From Pseudomonadota bacterium (lineage in GTDB: Bacteria; Pseudomonadota; Alphaproteobacteria; Rhodospirillales; Magnetospirillaceae): a stretch of 33,786 nucleotides of DNA. A model generated the notes under the pieces. The model saw nothing but the letters and a program-made list of their open reading frames with translations, did no database searches and was not told where the DNA came from. Position 1 is the stretch's first letter; each line of letters begins with the position of its first letter. This document shows positions 7,520 through 16,517 of the stretch, piece by piece. Position numbers and translations under genes: made by a program. The stretch covers positions 1 through 33,786 of the forward strand of contig JAEXAH010000127.1 in NCBI GenBank assembly GCA_023458315.1, written 5' to 3'.

Positions 7520-8611
7520 TCATTCAAAGCTGATCTTCGGCCCCTTGCGGCTGCCCTGGATCAGCCCGACCTTGTCCCACACCTTGGCGGCGATGGCGGC
7601 ATAGGCCTTGGCGTGCGGGCTGTCGGGCTGGGACACCACGATGGGGGTACCGGCGTCCGAGGTTTCGCGGATGGCGATGTCCAGCGGCACTTCGCCCAGG
7701 AATTCCACCGACAGGCGGGCGGCCTCGGCCTTGGCGCCGCCATGGCCGAAGATGTGGGCCTCGTCGCCGCATTTCGGGCAGACGTAATAGCTCATGGTCT
7801 CGATCAGGCCCAGCACCGGCACGTCCACCTTGCGGAACATGTTCAGGCCCTTGCGGGCGTCCAGCAGCGCGATGTCCTGGGGGGTCGAGACGATGACGGC
7901 GCCGGTCAGCGGCACGTTCTGGCTCATGCTGAGCTGGGTGTCGCCGGTGCCGGGCGGCATGTCGATCACCAGCACGTCCAGTTCGCCCCATTCCACGTCG
8001 CGCAGCAACTGGTTCAGGGCGCCCATGACCATGGGGCCACGCCAGATGATGGGATTGTCCTCGGCCACCAGGAAGCCGATGGACATGCATTTGATGCCGT
8101 AATTCTCCATGGGCAGCATCACCTGCCCGTCGGGGCTGGAGGGCTGACCGCTGATGCCCAGCATGCGCGGCATGGAGGGGCCGTAGATGTCGGCGTCGAA
8201 CAGGCCGACCTTGAGGCCCTGGCGCGACAGGGCCAGGGCCAGGTTGGTGGCGGTGGTGGACTTGCCGACGCCGCCCTTGCCCGAGGCGACGGCGATCACC
8301 GACTTGACGTAGGGCAGCATGGGGCGCTCGCCCGGCTGCTGCGGCGCCTGCGGCCGGGCGGCGCGCTGGGCGGTCAGCACGGCGGACACGGTCAGCACGC
8401 CGGGCAGGGCGTTGACGGCGTTCTCGGCGGCCTTGCGCACCGGTTCCATGGCCTGGGCCAAGGCGGGGTCGATCTCGATGGCGAAGGCCACATGGCCGTT
8501 CTTCACCGCCACGCCCGACACCATGCCCAGGGTGACGATGTCGGCGCCCCGGCCCGGCTCCACCACTTTCTTCAGGGCGTCCAGCACTTGGGCTTCGGTC
8601 AGATCGGCCAT
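7520..8611 (-). CDS. mrp: Iron-sulfur cluster carrier, Mrp/ApbC family P-loop ATPase
   Basis: A 363-residue protein that binds and hands over Fe-S clusters in the cytoplasm, using ATP. Residues 1-80 are the MIP18/DUF59 domain (LTEAQVLDALKKVVEPG...DIVTLGMV). A Pro/Gln linker follows, then the deviant Walker A motif GKGGVGKST (111-119) and ADIYGPSMPRMLG. Next come VIDMPPGTGDTQL and the cluster-bridging pair Cys278/Cys281 (YYVCPKCG). The protein has the full length and all key residues. GGAG lies about 9 bases before the ATG. It is divergent from hflK and has its own promoter. Its stop is about 100 bases upstream of the lipoprotein gene, with no clear terminator between them. Confidence 0.95.
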   Translation of the reverse strand: MADLTEAQVLDALKKVVEPGRGADIVTLGMVSGVAVKNGHVAFAIEIDPALAQAMEPVRKAAENAVNALPGVLTVSAVLTAQRAARPQAPQQPGERPMLPYVKSVIAVASGKGGVGKSTTATNLALALSRQGLKVGLFDADIYGPSMPRMLGISGQPSSPDGQVMLPMENYGIKCMSIGFLVAEDNPIIWRGPMVMGALNQLLRDVEWGELDVLVIDMPPGTGDTQLSMSQNVPLTGAVIVSTPQDIALLDARKGLNMFRKVDVPVLGLIETMSYYVCPKCGDEAHIFGHGGAKAEAARLSVEFLGEVPLDIAIRETSDAGTPIVVSQPDSPHAKAYAAIAAKVWDKVGLIQGSRKGPKISFE

Positions 8612-8660
8612 GGAAAAGCTCTCCGTTGTTCACGCAAGCCTGAAGCGTCAGGCGCTTTCT

Positions 8661-8689
8661 CATATAGGCCCCGTGGATTGCTTTGTTAA
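8661..8689 (-). promoter_or_regulatory. Probable mrp promoter
   Basis: On the minus strand TTAACA (8689-8684), a 17-base spacer and TATATG (8666-8661) form a good sigma-70-type promoter about 50 bases upstream of the mrp ATG. Confidence 0.6.
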
Positions 8690-8772
8690 GAACGTTGGTC
8701 AAGCCTTGCCTTGAAAAGACCCGGGCTTTCTCCATATGGGCGGAAATCCCGGCGGCTGACCCGCCCGGCGCG

Positions 8773-8801
8773 TTGCCAGTCCCGCCCCCGTGCCCTATAA
8801 G
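8773..8801 (+). promoter_or_regulatory. Probable hflK operon promoter
   Basis: TTGCCA (8773-8778), 17 bases, then TATAAG (8796-8801). Downstream, in the leader, is a 7-bp hairpin (GGCCCGC-gctg-GCGGGCC, 8812-8829). The start codon is about 65 bases after the -10. Confidence 0.6.
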
Positions 8802-8866
8802 GCCAAGTGGGGGCCCGCGCTGGCGGGCCGACCCACCGGGGCCGACCATTGATGAAGGGATAAGAC

Positions 8867-10012
8867 ATGCCTTGGAATCCTCAAGGGGGCGGTGGAGGCC
8901 CCTGGGGCAACGGCGGCGGCAACGGCGGCAGCCCGTGGGGCCGCGGCCCCGGCGGCGGCGGCCAGGGCCCCACTCCCGATTTCGACGAGATGATCCGGCG
9001 CGGCCAGGAAAAGCTGAAGCGCGCCATGCCCGGCGGCGGCAATTTCAGCGGCGGACGCGGCATCGCGGCGCTGGCAGCCTTTGCCTTCATCGCCTGGGCA
9101 GCCACCGGCATCTACAAGGTGCAGCCCGACGAACAGGGCGTGGTGCTGCGCTTCGGCAAGTGGGTCGACACCACCGATCCCGGCCTGCACTACCACCTGC
9201 CCTATCCCATCGAGGGCGTGCTGCTGCCCAAGGTGACGAAGGTCAACCAGTTGAACCTGGGCTTCCGCACCGCGGCCGAGGGCCGTATCGACCGCGCCCC
9301 GACCGGCGGCCGCGACGTCCCCGAGGAAAGCCGCATGCTGACCGGCGACGAGAACATCGTCGAAACCGACTTCACCGTGTTCTGGGTGATGAAGGACGCG
9401 GGCAAGGTCCTGTTCAACATCAAGGACCCCGAGGCCACCGTGAAGGTCGCCGCCGAATCGGCCATGCGCGACGTCATCGGCCGCAACCCCATCCAGGCGG
9501 CGCTGTCGGACAAGCGCGAGAACATCGCCAAGGCCGCCATGGTCGAGCTTCAGCGCCTGCTGGACAGCTATGATTCCGGCGTGCTGATCACCCAGGTGCA
9601 GTTGCAGAAGGTCGAGCCGCCGTCGGCGGTCATCGACGCCTTCAACGACGTGCAGCGCGCCCGCGCCGACCAGGAACGCGCCCGCAACGAGGCCGAAGCC
9701 TACCGCAACGACATCATCCCCCGCGCCCGCGGCGAGGTCGAACGGCTGGTGCAGGAAGCCGAAGCCTATAAGGAGCAGGTGGTCAACCAGGCCGAGGGTG
9801 AAACCAAGCGCTTCCTGGCGCTGTACAACGCCTGGCGCCAGTCGCAGGACGTCACCGAACGCCGCCTGTACCTGGAAACCATGGAAACCGTGCTGAAGAA
9901 CACCCCCAAGCTGGTGCTGGACCCGGCGGGCAAGGGGGCGGGCGTGGTGCCCTATCTGCCGTTGCAGGAACTGAAGCCCAAGGCCCAGACCAACCAGGGA
10001 GCCGCCCGATGA
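8867..10012 (+). CDS. hflK: FtsH protease modulator HflK
   Basis: HflK is an SPFH/band-7 membrane protein that forms a large complex with HflC around FtsH and controls access to it. The 381-residue protein has a Gly/Pro-rich cytoplasmic N-terminus (residues 2-35, WNPQGGGGG and PWGRGPGGGGQG). One membrane segment follows at about 64-83 (GIAALAAFAFIAWAATGIY), then the SPFH domain with VQPDEQGVVLRFGKW, LHYHLPYPIE and MLTGDENIVETDF. After that comes a long charged helix (RARADQERARNEAEAYRN...) and the conserved QVVNQAEGETKRFLALYN. Ribosome binding site GAAGGGA precedes the ATG. It overlaps hflC by four bases (ATGA), so the two are translationally coupled. Confidence 0.95.
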   Translation: MPWNPQGGGGGPWGNGGGNGGSPWGRGPGGGGQGPTPDFDEMIRRGQEKLKRAMPGGGNFSGGRGIAALAAFAFIAWAATGIYKVQPDEQGVVLRFGKWVDTTDPGLHYHLPYPIEGVLLPKVTKVNQLNLGFRTAAEGRIDRAPTGGRDVPEESRMLTGDENIVETDFTVFWVMKDAGKVLFNIKDPEATVKVAAESAMRDVIGRNPIQAALSDKRENIAKAAMVELQRLLDSYDSGVLITQVQLQKVEPPSAVIDAFNDVQRARADQERARNEAEAYRNDIIPRARGEVERLVQEAEAYKEQVVNQAEGETKRFLALYNAWRQSQDVTERRLYLETMETVLKNTPKLVLDPAGKGAGVVPYLPLQELKPKAQTNQGAAR

Positions 10013-10884
10013 GCCGCCCCATCGTCATGATCGCCACCGGCGCCCTGGCCATCCTCGCCGTGGTCGCCAGTTCGTCGCTGTTCGTGGTCAATCAGGCCGA
10101 ACAGGCGCTGGTGCTGCGCCTGGGCGCCCACCGCGCCACCATCAAGGAGCCGGGCCTGCATCTGAAGGTCCCGATGATCGAGGAAGTGGTGCGCTACGAC
10201 CAGCGCCTGCTGTCGCTGGAACCGCCCGCCGAGGAAATCATCCTGGGCGACCAGAAGCGCATCGTGGTCGACACCTACACCCGCTATCGCATCGCCGATC
10301 CGCTGAAGTTCTATCAGGCCCTGCGCAACGAGGCGAACGCCCGCAACCAGATGACCCAGGTGGTCAGCTCGGCGCTGCGTCAGGCGCTGGGTCAGGTCAT
10401 GCTGCCGTCGCTGCTGTCGGACGAACGCACCCGCATCATGGCCGCCATCCAGGCGGAAGTGACCGAGCGCGCCGCGTCCTACGGCATCGCCATCGCCGAC
10501 GTGCGCATCCGCCGCGCCGATCTGCCCGAGGAAACCAGCCAGGCCATCTACGACCGCATGAAGTCGGAGCGTGAGCGTCAGGCCAAGGAACTGCGCGCCC
10601 AGGGTTACGAATGGGGCCAGCAGATCCGTGCCCGCGCCGACCGCGAGCGCACCGTCATCCTGGCCGAGGCCACCCGTCAGGCCAACGGCCTGCGCGCCCA
10701 GGGCGACACCGAATCCTCGCGCATCTACAACGAAGCCTATGGCCGCGACCCGAAGTTCTATGACTTCTATCGCTCGCTCGAGGCGTACCGCACCACGCTG
10801 ACCGACGGCAACACCACCATGGTGCTGTCGCCCGACAGCGAATTCTTCCGTCACTTCGGCGCCGCCAGCGTGGGCCGTCGTTGA
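10009..10884 (+). CDS. hflC: FtsH protease modulator HflC
   Basis: Partner of HflK in the periplasmic-facing HflKC cage around FtsH. The 291-residue protein has an N-terminal membrane anchor (IVMIATGALAILAVVASSSLFVV). The SPFH domain includes VNQAEQALVLRLGAHR, GLHLKVPMIEEVVRYDQRLL and VDTYTRYRIADPLKFYQAL. The coiled-coil segment (MKSERERQAKELRAQGYEWGQ) is followed by the conserved end FYDFYRSLEAYRTTL...MVLSPDSEFFRHF. The start overlaps the hflK stop. The stop overlaps a TTG start of the next gene. Confidence 0.95.
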   Translation: MSRPIVMIATGALAILAVVASSSLFVVNQAEQALVLRLGAHRATIKEPGLHLKVPMIEEVVRYDQRLLSLEPPAEEIILGDQKRIVVDTYTRYRIADPLKFYQALRNEANARNQMTQVVSSALRQALGQVMLPSLLSDERTRIMAAIQAEVTERAASYGIAIADVRIRRADLPEETSQAIYDRMKSERERQAKELRAQGYEWGQQIRARADRERTVILAEATRQANGLRAQGDTESSRIYNEAYGRDPKFYDFYRSLEAYRTTLTDGNTTMVLSPDSEFFRHFGAASVGRR

Positions 10885-11081
10885 GGGATCTGCTGACCGC
10901 GTGCTGTCTGGCGCTGGTGATCGAGGGCGTGGCCTACGCCCTCTTTCCCGGCGCCATGCGGCGCCTGGTGGCCGCCGTCCTGGCCATGCCGCCCCAGACC
11001 CTGCGGCTGTCCGGGCTGGTCTGCGCCGCCGCCGGGGTGGCCGGGGTGGCGTTGATCCGTTCCGCCATACCAACACCATAA
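10881..11081 (+). CDS. DUF2065 family small membrane protein (YjeT-like)
   Basis: A 66-residue protein with two hydrophobic helices (DLLTACCLALVIEGVAYALF and LRLSGLVCAAAGVAGVALI) around a loop with FPGAMRRLVA. This is the pattern of the DUF2065/YjeT family, commonly placed right after hflC. Translation most likely begins at the TTG at 10881, which overlaps the hflC stop (TTGA). The family start consensus falls there and no ATG exists in frame. Function is unknown. Linkage suggests a role with HflKC or the following protease. Confidence 0.8.
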   Translation: MRDLLTACCLALVIEGVAYALFPGAMRRLVAAVLAMPPQTLRLSGLVCAAAGVAGVALIRSAIPTP

Positions 11082-11191
11082 TCACCGGGAAAACTCGCCC
11101 CCGCCCGAAGCCGCTTGACGCGCGCGGGCAGAAGCCCACATTTGAGACGCCCGGGACAATTTCCGGGCCTCCCTTCCGGAGGGTCTCGTCG

Positions 11192-12706
11192 GTGAAGAAC
11201 CCAAGAATGAACCACACTTCCCGTGCCCGCGCCGTGGCCGCCCCCGATTCCCGCCTGCCCGCCTTGCTGCTGGCGGCGGTGGCCGCCATCGCCCTGTTGC
11301 TGCAAGCCTTCGCCGCCCATGCGCGCGAAACGCCCACCAGCTTCGCCGATCTGGCGGAAAGGCTGTTGCCGGCGGTGGTCAACATCTCGACCACCCAATC
11401 GGTCAAGAACCCCGAGCGGGTGCCCGAGATGCCGCAATTCCCGCCGGGTTCGCCGTTCGAGGAATTCTTCAAGGAATTCATGGAGCGCCAGTTGCGCCCC
11501 GATTCGTCGCCGCGCCGCGCCACCTCGCTGGGGTCGGGCTTCATCATCGATGCGTCCGGGCTGGTCGTGACCAACAACCACGTCATCGCCGACGCCGACG
11601 AAATCACCGTCACCCTGCATGACGACAGCGTCTACAAGGCGACCCTGGTCGGCCGCGACGTCAAGACCGATCTGGCCCTGCTGAAGATCGATCCCGGCAA
11701 GAAGGTTCTGGCCTCGGTCGGCTTCGGCAATTCCGACGCCGCCCGCGTCGGCGATTGGGTGCTGGCCATCGGCAATCCCTATGGCCTGGGCGGCACCGTC
11801 ACCGCCGGTATCGTCTCGGCCCGCGCCCGCGACATCAACGCCGGCGATTACGACGACTTCCTGCAAACCGACGCCTCGATCAACCGCGGCAATTCCGGCG
11901 GCCCCATGTTCAACGTGGCGGGCGAGGTGATCGGCATCAACACCGCCATCTATTCGCCGTCCGGCGGTTCCATCGGCATCGGCTTCGCCATCCCGTCCAG
12001 CATGGCCAAGTCGGTGATCGACGATTTGCGCAAGTACGGCAAGACCCGCCGCGGCTGGCTGGGCGTGCGCATCCAGTCGCTGGACCAGGAACTGGCCGAA
12101 AGCATGGGCCTGCCCGAATCCCACGGCGCCCTGGTCGCCAAGGTCCAGGAAGACGGCCCCGCCGCCAAGGCGGGCATCAAGTCGGGCGACGTCATCGTCA
12201 AGTTCGACGGCAAGGAAGTGGGCGAAATGCGCAAGCTGCCGCGCATCGTCGCCGAAACCGCCATCAACAAGGCGGTGCCGGTGGAATTGTGGCGCGCGGG
12301 CAAGCCCGTGACCCTGACCGTCACCGTCGGCGAACTGCGCGAGGAACAGCCGGAACCGGCCAAGGCCCAGGAAAAGGCCCAGGCCAACCCCGCCGGACAG
12401 GTGGTACCCGGCACCGGCCTGACCGTCGCCACCCTGACCCCGCAACTGCGCGAGAAGTTCGGGCTGGACGAGGAAACCACCGGCGTGGTGGTGGTGGACG
12501 TCAAGGACGGCCCCGCCGCCGAGAAGGGCATGAAGCCCGGCGACGTCGTCACCGAGGCCAGCCAGGCCCCGGTGCGCAGCCCCGCCGATCTGGTCCGCCT
12601 GATCGAACAGGCCCGCGCCGCCGGTCAGAAGCTGCTGCTGCTGCGGGTGGAAACCCCGCAGGCGCCGCGCTACGTGGCCCTGACCCTGGCCAGCAAGAAG
12701 AAGTAA
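11192..12706 (+). CDS. degP: Periplasmic serine endoprotease, DegP/HtrA (Do) family
   Basis: A protease-chaperone that clears misfolded envelope proteins. It has an N-terminal signal segment (LPALLLAAVAAIALLLQAFAAHA, cleavage likely after AHA). The trypsin-like domain has the triad His130 (VTNNHVIAD), Asp160 (DVKTDLALLKI) and Ser235 (NRGNSGGPMF). Two PDZ domains follow (about 280-370, GWLGVRIQSL; and 395-500). A disordered Q/A-rich linker (QPEPAKAQEKAQANPAG) separates the PDZ domains. Numbers use the GTG at 11192, chosen because GGAGG lies 9 bases before it. An ATG at 11207 is the alternative, with a weak site. It is 110 bases after the DUF2065 gene. The leader includes a CCCGG...CCGGG stem. 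Confidence 0.93.
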   Translation: MKNPRMNHTSRARAVAAPDSRLPALLLAAVAAIALLLQAFAAHARETPTSFADLAERLLPAVVNISTTQSVKNPERVPEMPQFPPGSPFEEFFKEFMERQLRPDSSPRRATSLGSGFIIDASGLVVTNNHVIADADEITVTLHDDSVYKATLVGRDVKTDLALLKIDPGKKVLASVGFGNSDAARVGDWVLAIGNPYGLGGTVTAGIVSARARDINAGDYDDFLQTDASINRGNSGGPMFNVAGEVIGINTAIYSPSGGSIGIGFAIPSSMAKSVIDDLRKYGKTRRGWLGVRIQSLDQELAESMGLPESHGALVAKVQEDGPAAKAGIKSGDVIVKFDGKEVGEMRKLPRIVAETAINKAVPVELWRAGKPVTLTVTVGELREEQPEPAKAQEKAQANPAGQVVPGTGLTVATLTPQLREKFGLDEETTGVVVVDVKDGPAAEKGMKPGDVVTEASQAPVRSPADLVRLIEQARAAGQKLLLLRVETPQAPRYVALTLASKKK

Positions 12707-12729
12707 TTCCATCCTACGAAGGACTCGGG

Positions 12730-12757
12730 AAGGGGGCGAAAGCCCCCTTCTTTCGTT
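12730..12757 (+). terminator. Rho-independent terminator of the hflKC-degP operon
   Basis: AAGGGGGC-gaaa-GCCCCCTT is followed by CTTTCGTTT, 24 bases past the degP stop. It is a textbook tetraloop terminator. Confidence 0.9.
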
Positions 12758-12864
12758 TAAGAATCCGCGACAGGCCGACACAAAGCATCGCAGGACGTGG
12801 TTTGCGCGCCGCCTATGCCCTTCCGCATAATCCCAACATGAGAAGTTTTTCCGGGACATGCGCC

Positions 12865-13230
12865 ATGACCCACACCATCGTCGTCTGCACCGACCATTCC
12901 GTGACCTGGGAATGCCTGCGCCGTTTCTCGGCGGCATCGCCGGTGGCCCTGGAACGGGTGGCCCGTCTTGAGGATCTGGCCGGACGCGAAGGACTGGCGG
13001 TGGACGCCGTGGTGGTCGACGACCGCTTCCTGTCCATCATCCGTCAGGTGGAACGCTCGGCCCGCCGCCATTCGGCGGTGTTCCGCGACGCGGTGTTCAT
13101 GACGGCGGGCGAAGCCCTGAACGCCCTGTGGAGCGGCCCGCTGGCCGACCCCGAGCATTATTCCACCGATGCCCTGTCCGACTGGGTCAGCGAAACCCGG
13201 GTCGAACCGCCGTCCGACCTGCTGCACTGA
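12865..13230 (+). CDS. Small protein of unknown function (121 aa)
   Basis: I do not recognise this protein. It reads MTHTIVVCTDHSVTWECLRRFSAASP... then GLAVDAVVVDDRFLSIIRQVERSARRH and VFMTAGEALNALWSG. The alternation of short hydrophobic strands (TIVVCT, VDAVVVDD, DAVFMT) with helices suggests a small alpha/beta fold, loosely like a receiver domain. The phosphorylation and Lys landmarks are not convincing. The start is uncertain: ATG 12865 is used here, but an in-frame ATG at 12838 would add nine residues, and neither has a strong ribosome binding site. It stands alone between the degP terminator and a bidirectional terminator. Confidence 0.65.
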   Translation: MTHTIVVCTDHSVTWECLRRFSAASPVALERVARLEDLAGREGLAVDAVVVDDRFLSIIRQVERSARRHSAVFRDAVFMTAGEALNALWSGPLADPEHYSTDALSDWVSETRVEPPSDLLH

Positions 13231-13248
13231 GGCGCCCTGCCCTGGACG

Positions 13249-13281
13249 CAAAAAAGGCCGACGCATGCGTCGGCCTTTTTG
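13249..13281. terminator. Bidirectional terminator between the 121-aa gene and serB
   Basis: AAAAAGGCCGACGC and GCGTCGGCCTTTTT form a perfect palindrome centred on GCATGC. It has A and T runs on both sides, so it serves both converging genes. Confidence 0.92.
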
Positions 13282-13295
13282 TTTCCCGGTCCCGC

Positions 13296-14189
13296 TCAGG
13301 CGGAAACGAATTCCCCGTCGTGGTAGCCCTGGGCGTACAGCAGGGCGGTCAGGTCGCCGTGGTCGACGCGGACCCGCGCCTCGGCGGCGACCACCGGCTT
13401 GGCGTGATAGGCGACGCCCAGACCGGCGGCGCGGATCATGTCCAGGTCGTTGGCGCCATCGCCCACCGCCACCGCCATGGACAGCGGCAACTGGCGTTCG
13501 GCGGCGCTGGCGATCAGGGTGGACAGTTTGGTTTCGCGGCCCAGGATGGGATCTTCGACCCCGGCCAGCTTGCCCTTCCGGAAGATGAAGCGGTTGCCCA
13601 GGTCCACGTCGAAGCCGCAGGCTTCGCGCACGCGCCGGGTGAAATAGGTGAAACCGCCGGACACCAGCACGGCGTGGGCGCCATTGGCCTTCATGGTGCG
13701 GACCAGTTGCACGGCGCCGGGCATCAGCGCGGTGCGCTCCCAGGTTTCGGCCAGGGCGCTTTCCGGCAGGCCGTCCAGCAGGGCGATGCGTTCGCGCAGC
13801 GCGTCCTCGAACACCAGTTCGCCGTTCATGGCGCGGGCGGTGATGGCGGCGATCTTGTCCTTGATTCCGGCGTATTCCGCCAGTTCGTCCAGGGTTTCGC
13901 CGATCACCATGGTGGAATCCATGTCGGCCACCAGCAGCATCTTGCGCCGTCCCTGGGCCGGTTGCGCCACCACGTCGACACGGGCGTCGCCCAGCAGGGC
14001 ACGGGCGGCGGCATCGGCCTGTTCCGGGGCAAGGTGGCCGAAGCGGATGTCGGCGACCCGGTCGGGGCTGAGCCAGTCGGGCGCCGCCACGTCGGCCCCC
14101 AGGCCGCGCAGGGCGGTCCGCAGTTCCGCCACCAGGGCGTCTTCCAGCGAGACGCCGACGGCGCCGATCAGGGTAAGCACGTTTTCCAT
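13296..14189 (-). CDS. serB: Phosphoserine phosphatase (SerB)
   Basis: It removes phosphate from L-phosphoserine, the last step of serine synthesis. The 297-residue protein has an N-terminal ACT-like segment (about 1-80). The HAD domain follows, with the nucleophile motif DMDSTM (Asp89, Asp91), the cap region (IGETLDELAEYAGIKDKIAAIT, MNGELVFEDALRERI), motif II VLVSGGFTYF, then GRETKLSTL and the metal site GDGANDLDMI. The C-terminus has the usual GVAYHAKP. The start is uncertain: ATG 14189 (MENVLTLIG) fits the family, and ATG 14204 would add five residues. Neither has a clear ribosome binding site. It converges with the 121-aa gene at a shared terminator. Confidence 0.93.
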   Translation of the reverse strand: MENVLTLIGAVGVSLEDALVAELRTALRGLGADVAAPDWLSPDRVADIRFGHLAPEQADAAARALLGDARVDVVAQPAQGRRKMLLVADMDSTMVIGETLDELAEYAGIKDKIAAITARAMNGELVFEDALRERIALLDGLPESALAETWERTALMPGAVQLVRTMKANGAHAVLVSGGFTYFTRRVREACGFDVDLGNRFIFRKGKLAGVEDPILGRETKLSTLIASAAERQLPLSMAVAVGDGANDLDMIRAAGLGVAYHAKPVVAAEARVRVDHGDLTALLYAQGYHDGEFVSA

Positions 14190-14291
14190 GCGGGCGGTCT
14201 TCATCCAGGCAAGGGCCGATGCCGCCTCTTTACGGCCAGCGGCGGGGATTGGCAAGGGGAAGCGGCACGCCGCCGCCCCTTGCCCACCACA

Positions 14292-16358
14292 TCAGCCGTT
14301 GCGGATACGGGCGACGAACTGGTCGACCTTATCGCGCAGCACCTCGGCGTCGCCCGCCAGCCGGTCGGCGTCGGACAGCACGCTGGCGGCGGCGCGGCCG
14401 CTTTCCTCGGCACCGCCATGCACCAGACCGATGCCCGCCGACACCGCGTGGGTGCCGTCGGCGGCCTGTTGCACCGACCGGGTGATTTCCTTGGTGGCGG
14501 CGGCCTGTTCCTCGACCGCGGCGGCGATCTGGGCGGCGGTCTGGTTGATGTTGTCGATGGTCACGGCCACATGGCCGATGGCGTTGACCGCTTCCTTGGT
14601 GGTTTCCTGCACCGCCTGGACCTGGCTCGAGATTTCCTCGGTGGCCTTGGCGGTCTGGTTGGCCAGCGACTTGACCTCGTTGGCGACCACGGCGAAGCCC
14701 TTGCCCGCCTCGCCCGCCCGCGCCGCCTCGATGGTGGCGTTCAGGGCCAGCAGGTTGGTCTGGCTGGCGATGTCGTTGATCAGCGTCACCACCTCGCCGA
14801 TGCGGGCCGCCGCCTCGGTCAGACGGCCGATGGTGGCACGGTTCTGTTCGACCTGCCGCACCGCCTCGCCCGCCGCCTGGGACGAGTGGGCCACCTGACG
14901 GCTGATCTCGTTGATGGAGGCCGCCAGTTCCTCGGCCGCCGCCGCCACCGTCTGCACGTTGGTCGAGGCGCCGTCGGCCGCCGACGCCACCTCGCCCGCC
15001 TGGGTGCTGACCCGTTCGGCCGTCTCGCTCATACCGTGGGCGGTGGCTTGCAGCGTCGCCGCCGCGTCGCCCACCGAGCGCACCACCACCGCCACCTCGG
15101 ATTCGAAGCCGTTGGCGGTTTCCACCAGCAGGGCACGGCGGGATTCCGCCGCTTCCTGTTCCATGCGGCGGTTGCGTTCGGTCATCTCGGCCATGGCGGC
15201 GGCGTTGTCCTTGAACACCTGCAACGCCTTGGCCATGGCGCCCAGTTCGTCGCGGCGGGCGCCGCCCTCGACCGCCACCGCCAGATTGCCCGCCGCCAGT
15301 TGCGACATGGCCTCGGTCATGCGCGCCACCGGCCGGGCGATGCCGTTGCCCACCAGCAGCACGATGCCCGCCGCCAGCGCCAGCACCACCAGGCCGATGA
15401 CCATCAGGGTGGTGCGGGTGGCGGCGGCGTCGGCCAGGATGGTGGCTTCCGGCACCACCACGGTGAAGGCCCAGGTTTCGCTGGCGCGGCCGAAGCGCAC
15501 CGGCACCATGACCAGGGCGGCCCGCTTGCCGCTGTGCAGATCGTCGATCATCACCTCGGCCGCCTCGCCGCCGCGCACCTTGTCCAGCGCCTGCTGGATC
15601 AGCGGGTCGGCGATCTTCTTGCCCACCACCTCGGTCCGGGGATTGGCCACCCACTGGCCGTCGGCCGAGATCAGACCCGCCCAGCCGTCGCCCATGGGCT
15701 TGAGCGCGCTCAACTGGCGCTGCACCGTGCCCAGGCTGATGTCGCCGGTCAGCACGCCCTGCGCCTTGCCCTTGACCACCAGCGGCACCGCCACCGAGGC
15801 CATCAGGGTCTTTTCACCGCCCACTTCGTACCAATAGGGCGGGGTGATGGTTTCGCGCTTCTCGCGCAGGGGCAGGTAGTACCAGAATTGCTCGGCGCCA
15901 TCGCCGGTCAGCGGCGCGATCTCCAGCCCGACCTTGCCGGAATTGCGGAAGGCATAGATCAGATAGCGGCCCTGGGCGTCGCCCAGCGCGGTCCCGGCAT
16001 ATTGGGAGTCGCGGCCGTCGAAATTGGGTTCGAACCCGGCATAGACGCCGGTCAGCTCGGGATTGACCTCCAGCACCGCCAGCAGCGCCTTGCCGAATTC
16101 GGCGCGGTCCAGGCGGTCCTCGGCCATCTGCGACGTCGCCCAGGCGGCGTTGGTGCGGGCCGTCGCCAGCGAATCGTTCACCAGGCGCGCGATCACCATG
16201 GACTGGCCGCGCGCCAGTTCCCGCATGGTGGACAAGGCCGATTTCTGCGCGTCGCGGAACTGAATCCACGAGGTCAGCGCCACCACCCCGACCAGACCGG
16301 CCGCCAGCACGGCCAACACGGGAACCAGGATGCCCAGGCGGATCGAGCGAAAGTTCAT
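14292..16358 (-). CDS. Methyl-accepting chemotaxis protein with extracellular sensor
   Basis: A membrane receptor that passes ligand binding to CheA/CheW. The 688-residue protein begins with TM1 (about 8-31). A periplasmic region of roughly 280 residues follows that looks like a dCache-type sensor (FEPNFDGRDSQYAGT, FWYYLPLREKRETITPPYWYEVGGEKTLMASVAVPLV). TM2 is at about 316-336 and a HAMP domain follows (IARPVARMTEAMSQLAAGNL). The long cytoplasmic coiled coil has its hairpin tip near 535-566 (NLLALNATIEAARAGEAGKG). No CheR/CheB pentapeptide tail is present; the protein ends ARIRNG. The ligand cannot be inferred. It stands alone, with TATAAA about 32 bases upstream as a possible -10. Confidence 0.93.
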   Translation of the reverse strand: MNFRSIRLGILVPVLAVLAAGLVGVVALTSWIQFRDAQKSALSTMRELARGQSMVIARLVNDSLATARTNAAWATSQMAEDRLDRAEFGKALLAVLEVNPELTGVYAGFEPNFDGRDSQYAGTALGDAQGRYLIYAFRNSGKVGLEIAPLTGDGAEQFWYYLPLREKRETITPPYWYEVGGEKTLMASVAVPLVVKGKAQGVLTGDISLGTVQRQLSALKPMGDGWAGLISADGQWVANPRTEVVGKKIADPLIQQALDKVRGGEAAEVMIDDLHSGKRAALVMVPVRFGRASETWAFTVVVPEATILADAAATRTTLMVIGLVVLALAAGIVLLVGNGIARPVARMTEAMSQLAAGNLAVAVEGGARRDELGAMAKALQVFKDNAAAMAEMTERNRRMEQEAAESRRALLVETANGFESEVAVVVRSVGDAAATLQATAHGMSETAERVSTQAGEVASAADGASTNVQTVAAAAEELAASINEISRQVAHSSQAAGEAVRQVEQNRATIGRLTEAAARIGEVVTLINDIASQTNLLALNATIEAARAGEAGKGFAVVANEVKSLANQTAKATEEISSQVQAVQETTKEAVNAIGHVAVTIDNINQTAAQIAAAVEEQAAATKEITRSVQQAADGTHAVSAGIGLVHGGAEESGRAAASVLSDADRLAGDAEVLRDKVDQFVARIRNG

Positions 16359-16517
16359 GTGCCCCCCAACATCGTTTCTTGATGCTCTTTTATAATTCTA
16401 AAGTCTCATGACCCAATGGCCATAGGCAATCGCGCACATCAGGACGCTTGATGAATTTTGGTTTGCGTCCGCCCGCCGCTCGCCTATCTAGGGACGTCTT
16501 TCCCGCCGCGAGCCGCC

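Noticed and set aside
13128..16382. A 1084-codon open frame on the plus strand opposite serB and the chemotaxis receptor
   Set aside because: It is antisense to two clear genes. Long mirror frames are expected in GC-rich codon usage, and the translation is His/Gly/Arg-rich low complexity with no domain.
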